DNA from: Chryseobacterium tagetis
Lineage (GTDB): Bacteria > Bacteroidota > Bacteroidia > Flavobacteriales > Weeksellaceae
DNA: 64,000 bases
Reading direction: 5' to 3'
Assembly: GCF_016735585.2 (NCBI RefSeq)
Contig: NZ_JAERSE020000001.1
Span: forward strand, 558,001 to 622,000
In this document: positions 34,873-42,596 of the stretch, in pieces
Layout: every line of letters begins with the position of its first letter
How positions within the stretch are numbered: the first letter of the stretch is position 1
Translations under genes and position numbers: made by a program
The notes under the pieces: model-generated
The model's input: only the letters and a program-made list of their open reading frames with translations
What the model was told of the DNA's origin: nothing
The model's database searches: none

Positions 34873-36765
34873 TTGCCCGATTTCATCAAACCTATGCTTT
34901 GTAAAACAAACGAAAAACCTTTTGATGACAAAGACTGGGCTTTTGAAATAAAATGGGACGGATACAGAGCAATTGCTGATACCAGAAACAAAGAAATCCG
35001 GCTGTATTCCAGAAACGGACTGGATTTTTCAAAACCATTCAAAAAAGTTGCTGATGCACTCAAAATCCAGGAGTATGAGATGGTTCTGGATGGTGAAATT
35101 GTCGCATATGACGATAAAGGAAAGCCTAATTTTCAATGGTTGCAGAGAATAGCAGAACAAAATACTGATTTAGTTCTTATCTATCAGGTTTTTGATTTGC
35201 TCTGGCTGAACGGACATTCCACTGAAAATCTTTCTTATCTGCAACGAAAAGAACTGCTGAAAGAGGCTTTGGTTGAAAATGAAATCATCAAATATCACGA
35301 TCATATTCTTCAAAACGGAAAAGATTTTTTTGAGGCTGCCGAAAATATGGGATTGGAAGGAATTATTGCCAAAAAAGCAGACGGCGAATATAAAGAAAAT
35401 AGCAGAAGCTCCGAATGGCTGAAAATAAAGATCCATAAAACTGACGAAGCGCTGATTTGTGGTTTTACCGCACCGAAAGGTTCCAGAAAGCAGTTCGGTT
35501 CACTTATTTTAGGGAAATACCTGAATGGGAAACTTGTATTTTGCGGACATACAGGAACAGGATTTACAGATCAAAGCCTTAAAGAAATTCACCAAAAGAT
35601 GCAGCCACTGATTGTGAAGCAATCTACATTTAAAATTACCCCGAAAACCAATTCCAAAGCTACATGGATTAAACCTGTACTGGTGGCTGAAATAAAATTC
35701 ACCGAGCTTACGAAAGATCATATCTACCGACATCCGGTTTTTTTAAGATTAAGAGAAGACATCGATAGTACAGACGTGAAATTTGATATCGATTCACCTG
35801 AAAAACAGCCTGAAATGAAAACTAAAACTTCTACAAAAAAAGTACCTGCCAAAGATAAAGTCAAAAAAATTGGAAAACAGCAGGTCACACTCACCAATCA
35901 GAATAAGCTGTATTTCCCGGCAGATGGCATTACAAAAGGAGAGGTTATAGACTATTATCAGAGTATTTCCAAATTTATCCTGCCTCATCTGAAAAACCGT
36001 CCGCAATCTCTCAACCGTTTTCCGAACGGGATCGAAGGACTGAGCTTTTACCAGAAAGATGCCGATGAACATACACCGGACTGGGTGACTTTACAAAAAA
36101 TATTTTCTGAAAGTAATGATAAGTATATCAATTATATTATTTGTAATGATAAAGAAACAATAGCGTATCTGAACAATTTGGGCTGTATCGAACTGAATGT
36201 CTGGACAAGCCATATTCCGAAAGTCGATTTCCCCGACTATTTGGTACTCGATCTCGATCCTTCCGAGAAAAATACTTTTGAAGAGGTGATAGAGACAGCA
36301 TTGGTTGTGAAAGAAGTTCTGGATAAAGCAGATATTACCGGTTATCCGAAAACATCGGGAAGTTCCGGTATTCACGTGTATATTCCGATGGGAGGGAAGT
36401 ATACGTATGACCAGGTAAAGGATTTCGGGCACGTGCTCATGCAGTTAGTTCATCAGGAATTGCCGGAGCTTACTACGCTCGAAAGAAGTCTTCAAAAAAG
36501 AGATAAAAATAAAATCTATCTGGATTATCTGCAGAACAGGAGGGCGCAGACATTAGCAAGTGTATACAGCATACGCCCAAAACCCGGAGCACCTGTTTCT
36601 GCCCCATTAGAATGGAGTGAAGTGAAAAAAGGTCTTCATCCCACAGATTTTACAATCCACAATATGGCAGTCCGTTTGCAGGAAAAAGGCGATTTGTTCA
36701 AGCCGGTTTTAGGAAAGGGGATTGATCTTTTAAAAGTTATAAACGGACTAGGAAATATAGATTAA
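34873..36765 (+). CDS. ligD: LigD ATP-dependent DNA ligase and polymerase domains
   Basis: A 630-residue region that seals double-strand breaks and fills ends together with Ku. The ligase nucleotidyltransferase domain comes first, with the active-site Lys in FEIKWDGYRAI near residue 27, then VLDGEIVAYDDKG, GLEGIIAKKADGEYKENSRS and SSEWLKIKIHKTDEALICGF. An OB-fold follows to about residue 300, then a Lys-rich linker, then the LigD polymerase (primase-like) domain with NKLYFPADGITKGEVIDYYQ, LVLDLDPSEKNTFEEV (catalytic Asp pair), KTSGSSGIHVYIPMG and YLDYLQNRRAQTLASVYSIR. 34873 is only a TTG with no support; the open frame extends back to 34801, into the PE domain. No convincing separate start exists, which favours one fused LigD of about 849 residues (34217-36765). 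Confidence 0.92.
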   Translation: MPDFIKPMLCKTNEKPFDDKDWAFEIKWDGYRAIADTRNKEIRLYSRNGLDFSKPFKKVADALKIQEYEMVLDGEIVAYDDKGKPNFQWLQRIAEQNTDLVLIYQVFDLLWLNGHSTENLSYLQRKELLKEALVENEIIKYHDHILQNGKDFFEAAENMGLEGIIAKKADGEYKENSRSSEWLKIKIHKTDEALICGFTAPKGSRKQFGSLILGKYLNGKLVFCGHTGTGFTDQSLKEIHQKMQPLIVKQSTFKITPKTNSKATWIKPVLVAEIKFTELTKDHIYRHPVFLRLREDIDSTDVKFDIDSPEKQPEMKTKTSTKKVPAKDKVKKIGKQQVTLTNQNKLYFPADGITKGEVIDYYQSISKFILPHLKNRPQSLNRFPNGIEGLSFYQKDADEHTPDWVTLQKIFSESNDKYINYIICNDKETIAYLNNLGCIELNVWTSHIPKVDFPDYLVLDLDPSEKNTFEEVIETALVVKEVLDKADITGYPKTSGSSGIHVYIPMGGKYTYDQVKDFGHVLMQLVHQELPELTTLERSLQKRDKNKIYLDYLQNRRAQTLASVYSIRPKPGAPVSAPLEWSEVKKGLHPTDFTIHNMAVRLQEKGDLFKPVLGKGIDLLKVINGLGNID

Positions 36766-36836
36766 GTTTGTATTCTCAATTTATTTTAAAGAGGAGTAAA
36801 AATATAAGCTTGTTTAAAAAAAGCAAAAAGAAAATA

Positions 36837-37445
36837 ATGAGTCAGCTGAGTTTGTTTGATGCAGAAGAATTTTATGAATTTCCAAAAGATCTTTTGGAAT
36901 ACAGAGAACATTTTCTAAGCAATGAAGAAGCAGACCAACTCAAAGAGCATTTGTTGCATACCGCAAACTGGGAACAACGAACTCAGAAGATGTACGATAA
37001 AATGGTGCTGACTCCGCGTTTAACAGCATGGTATGGCGATTCAAAATATGATAATTCTGAAGAAGATAAAAAGCCAGCCACTCCGTGGACTTCTGAACTG
37101 TTTTCTTTAAAAGAGAGAATAGAAAGAGAATTCGGATATCAGTTCAATGGAGTCCTGTTAAATCTGTACCGTGACCAAAATGATTCAGTAGCTTGGCACA
37201 GCGATAAGGAAAGCCGTTACGGAAAACGTCCTGTCATCGCATCCATCAGTCTGGGGCAAACCAGAAATTTTGATTTCAGGAAAAAAGATCATCACAAGAG
37301 CAAATACAGTTTGCCGCTTTCAAACGGTTCGCTGCTCATTATGAAAGGAGATTTGCAGGAACACTGGGAACATAGGATTGCTAAATCTGCCATTCGGATG
37401 AAAGAGCGCATTAATTTGACTTTTAGGCTTGTAAGAGAAAGGTGA
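36837..37445 (+). CDS. AlkB-type alpha-ketoglutarate-dependent DNA repair dioxygenase
   Basis: A 202-residue Fe(II)/2-oxoglutarate dioxygenase that would remove alkyl groups from DNA or RNA bases. Motifs: LTPRLTAWYGD, NGVLLNLYRDQNDSVAWHSD (the H-x-D iron ligands) followed by KESRYGKRPVIASISLGQTR, NGSLLIMKGDLQEHWEHRI (third His) and the 2-oxoglutarate Arg in RINLTFRLV near the end. The Met at 36837 (MSQLSLFD) is chosen over an in-frame TTG at 36768 because it matches the usual start of the family. It is the last gene of the Ku-LigD run, 71 nt after LigD. Confidence 0.92.
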   Translation: MSQLSLFDAEEFYEFPKDLLEYREHFLSNEEADQLKEHLLHTANWEQRTQKMYDKMVLTPRLTAWYGDSKYDNSEEDKKPATPWTSELFSLKERIEREFGYQFNGVLLNLYRDQNDSVAWHSDKESRYGKRPVIASISLGQTRNFDFRKKDHHKSKYSLPLSNGSLLIMKGDLQEHWEHRIAKSAIRMKERINLTFRLVRER

Positions 37446-37544
37446 AAATTGATTTTAATTATAAGTTTGTAATTTATTTTTATGTAAGATAAGAGATTAT
37501 TAAAGTTGCTAAACTGCTAAAGAATGTAGAACCGGATATAAAAT

Positions 37545-37856
37545 TTAATCTTGAGAATAAACGGCAGTAACCACTCCATTTCCAATTAAACCTGTGTTAT
37601 CAGAAAGCTCAAAATCCATTCCGGTATATAATTTATCTAAGAATGATTCCGCATTCATGAGAGTAATATCGATGGTCACAGAATCTCCCGGAAAAATAAG
37701 CTCATCCTCTTCAAAGGTATGAACTCCTATATACGTCTGCAGTTCAAAAGGAAACTGAAACGCTGTACGAAAGCCATTAGATACAGGACTTACCAAACCG
37801 CCTTTTTCGGTCGGATAGTAATTGATGAGCGCTTTAAAATGTGAAAGTTTTTTCAT
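37545..37856 (-). CDS. Stand-alone protein resembling EF-Tu domain 3
   Basis: A 103-residue protein whose whole length lines up with the last beta-barrel domain of elongation factor Tu: INYYPTEKGGLVSPVSNGFR resembles the EF-Tu PTEEGGRKTPF stretch, then the FPGDSVTIDITLMN block (like MPGDN-VEMEVEL), and an end GLIGNGVVTAVY (like TVGAGVVTKI). There is no GTPase domain, so it is not a translation factor. I recall such mini-proteins in Bacteroidetes with unknown function. It is isolated, convergent with alkB. Confidence 0.7.
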   Translation of the reverse strand: MKKLSHFKALINYYPTEKGGLVSPVSNGFRTAFQFPFELQTYIGVHTFEEDELIFPGDSVTIDITLMNAESFLDKLYTGMDFELSDNTGLIGNGVVTAVYSQD

Positions 37857-38039
37857 AATATTAGAATAGGCAAATCTAGAAAAGAATTTTTAAAATTCTG
37901 AACATTTGAAATTCATTTTGATGAAATGGTTGAGCCCGAATCAACCTTCAGTAATTTTTGCGATGTTGCTATATTGAAATACGATCAATTTGTTTACCTT
38001 TAAATCTGAATGCTGCTTATTATTTAAAAAACAAATACT

Positions 38040-38888
38040 TTGAAAAAAACGCTGTATACCAATATTCTTTTACTATTTTTTTGTCTGGCGAATGCCCAGA
38101 AGTTTCCTTTGATGAAAAACGGAAAGTTTGACAGTGAAAAATTTGAATCTTTAAAAGTAAAAGAAACAAAGGAATATTCAGTCAGTATTCAGGATCAGGA
38201 GCCTAACTGTAAAAAGATTATCATGAAGAATGACCGATCGGTCTTTTACTATTGTGGCCCTTTCGACAAAAAAATTGCACGCGAAAAGGCCGAGTATAGT
38301 GAAGCCCGGGAATTCACAGAATCTATTGATGGATTTCAGTGTATCGTCAATGAATATTACACGTATGATTATTTAGGACGGGTAACCGAGTTTCGAAAAT
38401 ATTTATCGAAAATACCGGCACTGACCAATCTGACCATTGAATCATTCCCATTGGAAGAGAAAAGATATGAAAACGGGAAACTGGTATCGGAGAGAAAAAC
38501 GATATTTAATCAGAAGATTCATAATGTTTTGATTGCTACGATTATTCTGTACAATAGAGAAAGATTGGGAATGCAGGGTAGCGATCAGGTTTCCATATCT
38601 AATTATGATAACTCTAAAGTGACTTTCAAAAATAATACAGTTCAGCTGGATAAAAAAGGTCCGAATGATCCTGAAATCTCAAGAAATGAAATCATTAAAG
38701 CCTTTACGTCTCTGAAAAGGGGATTTTCTATGTACAGAAGTATCAATACAACACCTGAAGATAATCCGGATGAATGGGTGATTTTTTTTACTAAGGACGG
38801 TAAAGAATACACAATCTCTATTGAAGATGAGACTGGCCGTGGATTTTCTACCAGAAAAGAACCCCGCGATATACGGGAAGTAATTTGA
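38040..38888 (+). CDS. Unknown exported protein, 282 residues
   Basis: Begins with a TTG codon (38040) that gives the signal peptide MKKTLYTNILLLFFCLANAQ. The mature part has MKNGKFDSEKFESLKVKETK, YYTYDYLGRVTEFRKYLSKI and LEEKRYENGKLVSERKTIFN, the sort of short beta-strand words seen in MORN/YD-like secreted proteins, but no domain can be named. No lipobox and no T9SS domain; probably periplasmic. Alone on its strand, convergent with the unknown gene at 38957. Confidence 0.7.
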   Translation: MKKTLYTNILLLFFCLANAQKFPLMKNGKFDSEKFESLKVKETKEYSVSIQDQEPNCKKIIMKNDRSVFYYCGPFDKKIAREKAEYSEAREFTESIDGFQCIVNEYYTYDYLGRVTEFRKYLSKIPALTNLTIESFPLEEKRYENGKLVSERKTIFNQKIHNVLIATIILYNRERLGMQGSDQVSISNYDNSKVTFKNNTVQLDKKGPNDPEISRNEIIKAFTSLKRGFSMYRSINTTPEDNPDEWVIFFTKDGKEYTISIEDETGRGFSTRKEPRDIREVI

Positions 38889-38956
38889 GTAGGATGAGAC
38901 GAATTATTTTTATTAAAATCAAATAGTATCTTTATGATTAACGAAGCAATTTAAGT

Positions 38957-39709
38957 TTACTTGTTTATAAGCTGTATTACTTTATTTCTGTCATATTCAA
39001 ATTGCATATCTTTGTGCATTTCAATAATTCTGGAGCCTTTTGCTGTTATTATTTTCCCTTTTCTGATAAATTGGTTGTCATCCCACTTGGTAATGTAAAA
39101 GATTCCTTTGCTATAAGAGGTATCATTTCGTTCTCCGTTTTTGAGATACAGACGTCTGACTTCTTTTTCTTCTCTTTCAATAAGGATAGGTACATGATGG
39201 TCAGTATATACGATGTATTTTTCGTAAGCTCCTAAATATCCTTTTTCCTCGGATATTTCATGCTTTACGATTGATGGAGACTTAATTTTTTGGGTAATTT
39301 CATCAATTATTTTAGTCTCATCCGGTGTATTTTCATACTTAATCTCATTCCAGATCAGATTTTTATAATTAGGATGCTTTTTTGTATTGATAACAAGATT
39401 TATGGCTGCCATACAGATCCCGATACGACGGTCACAATTCGGGTTCGGAACATTATTAAGGTTATAACTGAGAGTGTCCTTAACAATTTTTGCTTTTATA
39501 AAATGAGGATGCGGCACGCCGCCACAGCAGTCGCCTCTCCACTCACCAAGTTTTATGATTGCGCTATCTCCTTTCTTTTCCCAGGTACTATATTTACTGA
39601 TATCTTTTGATGTCTCAAAGTAAAAGTCAAAGGTATCCTCTGCTGTAGTTTGCGATTTACAAATTGCAGTGTTCAGACATACAATGATAAGAGTAAGAAA
39701 TAGCTTCAT
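38957..39709 (-). CDS. Unknown exported protein, 250 residues
   Basis: Signal peptide MKLFLTLIIVCLNTAICKSQ. The mature protein has WEKKGDSAIIKLGEWRGDCC, a GGVPHPHF word, then PNCDRRIGICMAAINLVINT and GYLGAYEKYIVYTDHHVPIL. Cysteines in GDCCGG, NCDRR and GICMA could form disulfides in the periplasm. Family not recognised. It is downstream (minus strand) of the aspartate kinase but separated from it by a terminator. Confidence 0.68.
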   Translation of the reverse strand: MKLFLTLIIVCLNTAICKSQTTAEDTFDFYFETSKDISKYSTWEKKGDSAIIKLGEWRGDCCGGVPHPHFIKAKIVKDTLSYNLNNVPNPNCDRRIGICMAAINLVINTKKHPNYKNLIWNEIKYENTPDETKIIDEITQKIKSPSIVKHEISEEKGYLGAYEKYIVYTDHHVPILIEREEKEVRRLYLKNGERNDTSYSKGIFYITKWDDNQFIRKGKIITAKGSRIIEMHKDMQFEYDRNKVIQLINK

Positions 39710-39786
39710 CTATGAGTTTTTGTATTTTAGGGTAAATCTACAAAATAGTAAAGCTTAATTTGATTTTTCATTCAAATATAATATCA

Positions 39787-39830
39787 AAAATCACTTTTAA
39801 GTTCAATGTTTAGAACCTTAAAGTGATTTT
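39787..39830. terminator. Likely terminator downstream of aspartate kinase
   Basis: AAAATCACTTTTAAG and CTTAAAGTGATTTT arms, 28 nt after the kinase stop on the minus strand, with A/T runs on both sides. Confidence 0.6.
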
Positions 39831-39858
39831 CGATATAAAATTTTAAAAAATAACTTTC

Positions 39859-41178
39859 TTAAAATAATCTGTTGTGTAAAGATCTTAATCCCTCAATTTT
39901 GTGAATGGAAGGAACCAATAATGAAATATTATTTTCGCTTCCTCCGTAAGAGATCATTCTGATCGGGATATGTTTTACGGCATCTGAAACAGTACTCGCA
40001 TATCCATGATTGCTTTTTCTGAAATCACCGACAATGCAGATAATAGATTGGTCATGATCGATTTCTACTGTTGAAAAAACTTCCAGTTCCTTTACAATTT
40101 CAGAAAGAGAGCCGGTTTCATCAATGGTAAGCGAAACGGCTACTTCAGAAGTCGTGATCATATCAATAGGAGTTTTGAAACGCTCAAAAATTTCAAAGAC
40201 CTTTCTCAGAAAACCATAAGCCATCAACATTCGGGAAGACTGAATACGGATGGCGGTAATACCGTCTTTAGCAGCAATAGCTACAATCTGATTTTGATTG
40301 GTCGTTTCCCCTGAAATCAGTGTACCTTGCCTATCAGGATTCATCGTATCTAATAATCTTACAGGAACATTATATTTTCTTGCCGGAAAAACACTTTGGG
40401 GGTGCAGGATTTTGGCTCCGAAATACGATAATTCGGCAGCTTCATCAAAATTAAGTTTCGCAATGGATTTGGTATTCTGAACATATCTCGGATCATTATT
40501 GTGAAATCCGTCAATATCCGTCCAGATCTGAATTTCCTCAACCTGTAAAGCTGCACCAATTAATGAAGCAGTATAATCCGAACCTCCTCTTCGCAGGTTA
40601 TCAATTTCTCCCTGAGCATTTTTGCAGATATATCCCTGTGTGATAAACAGTTTTTCTTCTGGGTATTTTGAAATCTCCTGACCTAAATGTTCTCGAATGT
40701 ATTCAATGTCAGGTTCGTTGTTCTCGTCAATCAGCATGAATTCCAGGGCAGGTAATAATACGGACGGAACTTCAATTTCTTTTAAATATAAATGAAACAG
40801 AGTCGTAGAGATGATCTCACCCTGAGCCAGAATGATTCGTTCAGCAGCTAAGTTGAAGTTCTTATTTTTAAATTGATAAAACAGATCGAATATTTTATCA
40901 ATAAACTCGGTGGCTTCCAAAATACCTTCTTCTGTCTTAAATAATTGATGAACAAATTTTTTATATTGCCCGTAAAGCATATCAATATGTTCATGTGCAG
41001 CCTGAATATCTTTTTTTGCATATAATGCAGACAAGGTTACCAGATCATTGGTCGTTCCGGATACCGCGGATAAAACAACCAAATGTCTGTCTGCTTTCTG
41101 GGAACTGATAATGGGTAATAACTGCTCAATCCTTTCCGGGCTTCCTACTGAAGTCCCTCCAAATTTTAAAACTTTCAT
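39859..41178 (-). CDS. Aspartate kinase (monofunctional)
   Basis: A 439-residue enzyme that phosphorylates aspartate, the first step towards lysine, threonine and methionine. Motifs: KFGGTSVGSPERI (residues 4-16), AERIILAQGEIIS near 123, LRRGGSDYTASLIGAALQ near 194 and IQIWTDIDGFHNNDPRYV near 213. Two C-terminal ACT domains follow (about 300-439: AIRIQSSRMLMAYGFLRKVF and EIDHDQSIICIVGD). No homoserine dehydrogenase is fused. The leader on the minus strand has a full -7 box, an 18-codon reading frame and a terminator that can be opened by alternative pairing. Confidence 0.94.
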   Translation of the reverse strand: MKVLKFGGTSVGSPERIEQLLPIISSQKADRHLVVLSAVSGTTNDLVTLSALYAKKDIQAAHEHIDMLYGQYKKFVHQLFKTEEGILEATEFIDKIFDLFYQFKNKNFNLAAERIILAQGEIISTTLFHLYLKEIEVPSVLLPALEFMLIDENNEPDIEYIREHLGQEISKYPEEKLFITQGYICKNAQGEIDNLRRGGSDYTASLIGAALQVEEIQIWTDIDGFHNNDPRYVQNTKSIAKLNFDEAAELSYFGAKILHPQSVFPARKYNVPVRLLDTMNPDRQGTLISGETTNQNQIVAIAAKDGITAIRIQSSRMLMAYGFLRKVFEIFERFKTPIDMITTSEVAVSLTIDETGSLSEIVKELEVFSTVEIDHDQSIICIVGDFRKSNHGYASTVSDAVKHIPIRMISYGGSENNISLLVPSIHKIEGLRSLHNRLF

Positions 41179-41207
41179 AATATAGATAAAAATGTTAATT
41201 ATTAAGA

Positions 41208-41356
41208 CAAAAAAAAGGAGCCTGTCGTGATGACAAGCTCCTGATATATTTGGGTTCTAACCAAAGGAAGATGACTCACGACGTTCGACGTAAGTACTGT
41301 TTCTTTCCCTTTTTTAAGTTAGATAAAATCATTTCTTTTTTTGCTGGGCAAATATA
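41208..41356 (-). promoter_or_regulatory. Aspartate kinase leader with attenuator-like structure
   Basis: On the minus strand, in order of transcription: -7 box TATATTTG (41356-41349); a start site near 41343; an 18-codon frame (41332-41276); a TTTGG/CCCAAA hairpin (41265-41249); and an intrinsic terminator GGAGC...GCTCC (41241-41217) followed by eight or more T. The segment GTCGTGA at 41282-41276 is exactly complementary to TCACGAC at 41230-41224 inside the terminator stem, so the two structures are mutually exclusive. This is the layout of a transcription attenuator; the sensing signal is not known. Confidence 0.7.
41276..41332 (-). CDS. Candidate leader peptide of aspartate kinase
   Basis: ATG at 41332, 18 residues, MILSNLKKGKKQYLRRTS, stop TGA at 41278-41276. 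Four of the residues are Lys, in two KK pairs, which would suit lysine sensing. The stop codon lies within the antiterminator segment GTCGTGA, so ribosome position could decide the fold. Evidence is positional only; no ribosome-binding site is visible, which is normal in this phylum. Confidence 0.45.
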   Translation of the reverse strand: MILSNLKKGKKQYLRRTS

Positions 41357-41465
41357 AGAATTTCTTATAAATAATTCTTATTTGATATTGGTTTTTGAGC
41401 TAAAAAAATAATATGTAGTTCACGGAATGTAAAGATTTGCTTAGAAATAAACGGATTTATTATAT

Positions 41466-41486
41466 AAAAACCCCTCAAAAGAGGGG
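41466..41486 (-). terminator. CCCCTC hairpin, probable terminator of the AraC gene
   Basis: CCCCTC-AAAA-GAGGGG (41471-41486), followed on the minus strand by TTTTTATAT. It lies 180 nt after the AraC stop. A near-copy sits at 43756-43775, in both cases 67-68 nt before a Crp/Fnr box. Confidence 0.55.
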
Positions 41487-41553
41487 AAATAATAACGCTA
41501 GATTAGATAGAGATGATATTCAGATAAAGGTAAAATAAGAGATTAACATTCCT

Positions 41554-41598
41554 TATGATCCAGATCATACTATATAATGGACAAGATAAATATCTTTG
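41554..41598 (+). promoter_or_regulatory. Crp/Fnr-type box plus -7 element (module 2)
   Basis: Perfect inverted repeat TATGAT-CCAG-ATCATA (41554-41569) and a full -7 match TATCTTTG (41591-41598). Centre to last G is 36.5 nt, identical to modules 1 and 3. The predicted start near 41603 puts the box at -41.5. No plus-strand gene follows; the AraC gene lies on the other strand. Confidence 0.75.
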
Positions 41599-41602
41599 AA
41601 AA

Positions 41603-41660
41603 GATAATTTTTTTGTTGGAGGAAACTCTGATTAAGCAGGCACTCTTTGGAGTGCTTTTT
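41603..41660 (+). ncRNA. Candidate 58-nt small RNA driven by a Crp/Fnr box
   Basis: From the module 2 start site the transcript would carry a TTGGAGGAAAC word at 41616-41626 and end at the intrinsic terminator GCACTC-TTTG-GAGTGC plus TTTTT (41640-41660). No reading frame fits. The TTGGAGGAAA word also occurs downstream of module 3. It could be a very short regulatory RNA, or a promoter left behind after gene loss. Confidence 0.45.
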
Positions 41661-41664
41661 ATTT

Positions 41665-42477
41665 TTATGAAAGTTGGCTTAATTGTGTAGGAGGAATGCC
41701 GTATTTTTTTTTAAAGGCAAAGGAAAAATGAGAGAGGTCCTCAAATCCCACTTCAAGATAAAGGTCTTTAGGTTTTCTGCTGTTTTCCTTCAGTTGGTAA
41801 TAAGCAAATTCCAGTCTTTTGGCTATTAACCATTTTTGAGGAGTGACATTAAAATGTTTTTTAAAATCTCTGTTAAAAGTTGATAAACTTCGGCCCGTCA
41901 GATACCCTAATTTTTCCAGCGGCATATTGAACAGAAAGTTCCGTTCCATAAAACTGACAAGATCGATCTTTCCCGGTGCATCAAAATTAGAAAGTACTTT
42001 GTCTACATCAGGATTTATAGCTCTGATAATTGTAATGGCTTCGGTAATTTTAAGAGAGGCTATAGCTTCGGGAAAAGACTCATTCATTTCAAAATAAGGA
42101 AGAAGAGAATTCAGATAGCTTGTGAGTAAAGGATGCCCGTTAAAACTATAAATATGCTGTTCCGGAAGTATTTTTTGAGGAAAATCGATGTGTTCATAAA
42201 AGCGTTTCAGACGTTCAATGGTAAGATGAATAACCACTGTCTGATGAGGTAAGCCGTTTTTAGGATAATTTATAATAGTGGTAGGCTGATTGCGGGGAAT
42301 CAAAAATATATCATTGGCATAAAAATAATAGGTCTTGTCGGCCTGTATAATTTTGGTTTCTCCTGAAATGAACCATACAAGCATATGATCATCAAACATA
42401 AGGTCTGACTTGAAAAGCTGATCCTCATAACTGGATAATTTGATTTCCGGAGTCAGATATTTTGAAATATGTTCCAT
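41665..42477 (-). CDS. AraC family transcriptional regulator
   Basis: A 270-residue regulator. The N-terminal cupin-like sensor domain spans about 1-150 (LVWFISGETKIIQADKTYYF, DIFLIPRNQPTTI). The C-terminal double-HTH AraC domain (about 172-268) has LEKLGYLTGRSLSTFNRDFK, KHFNVTPQKWLIAKRLEFAY and GFEDLSHFSFAFKKKYGIPP, all matching the family. It lies 119 nt upstream (on the minus strand, downstream of) the SDR gene at 42597, which it may regulate or be co-transcribed with (inference). Confidence 0.92.
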   Translation of the reverse strand: MEHISKYLTPEIKLSSYEDQLFKSDLMFDDHMLVWFISGETKIIQADKTYYFYANDIFLIPRNQPTTIINYPKNGLPHQTVVIHLTIERLKRFYEHIDFPQKILPEQHIYSFNGHPLLTSYLNSLLPYFEMNESFPEAIASLKITEAITIIRAINPDVDKVLSNFDAPGKIDLVSFMERNFLFNMPLEKLGYLTGRSLSTFNRDFKKHFNVTPQKWLIAKRLEFAYYQLKENSRKPKDLYLEVGFEDLSHFSFAFKKKYGIPPTQLSQLS

Positions 42478-42596
42478 GCTTTGAGCCTTTTTATTGAGAA
42501 GAATAAATATAATGAATTTTGAAAGGCAGGCTTTTATATTTTACCCATTTAAAGATTTTCTTTAAAAAATAAAAAACCTGCCTTATCTGTTTTTAA

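Noticed and set aside
41616-41626. TTGGAGGAAAC as a Shine-Dalgarno site
   Set aside because: No reading frame follows before the terminator, and this phylum makes little use of such sites. The word is better treated as part of a short RNA.
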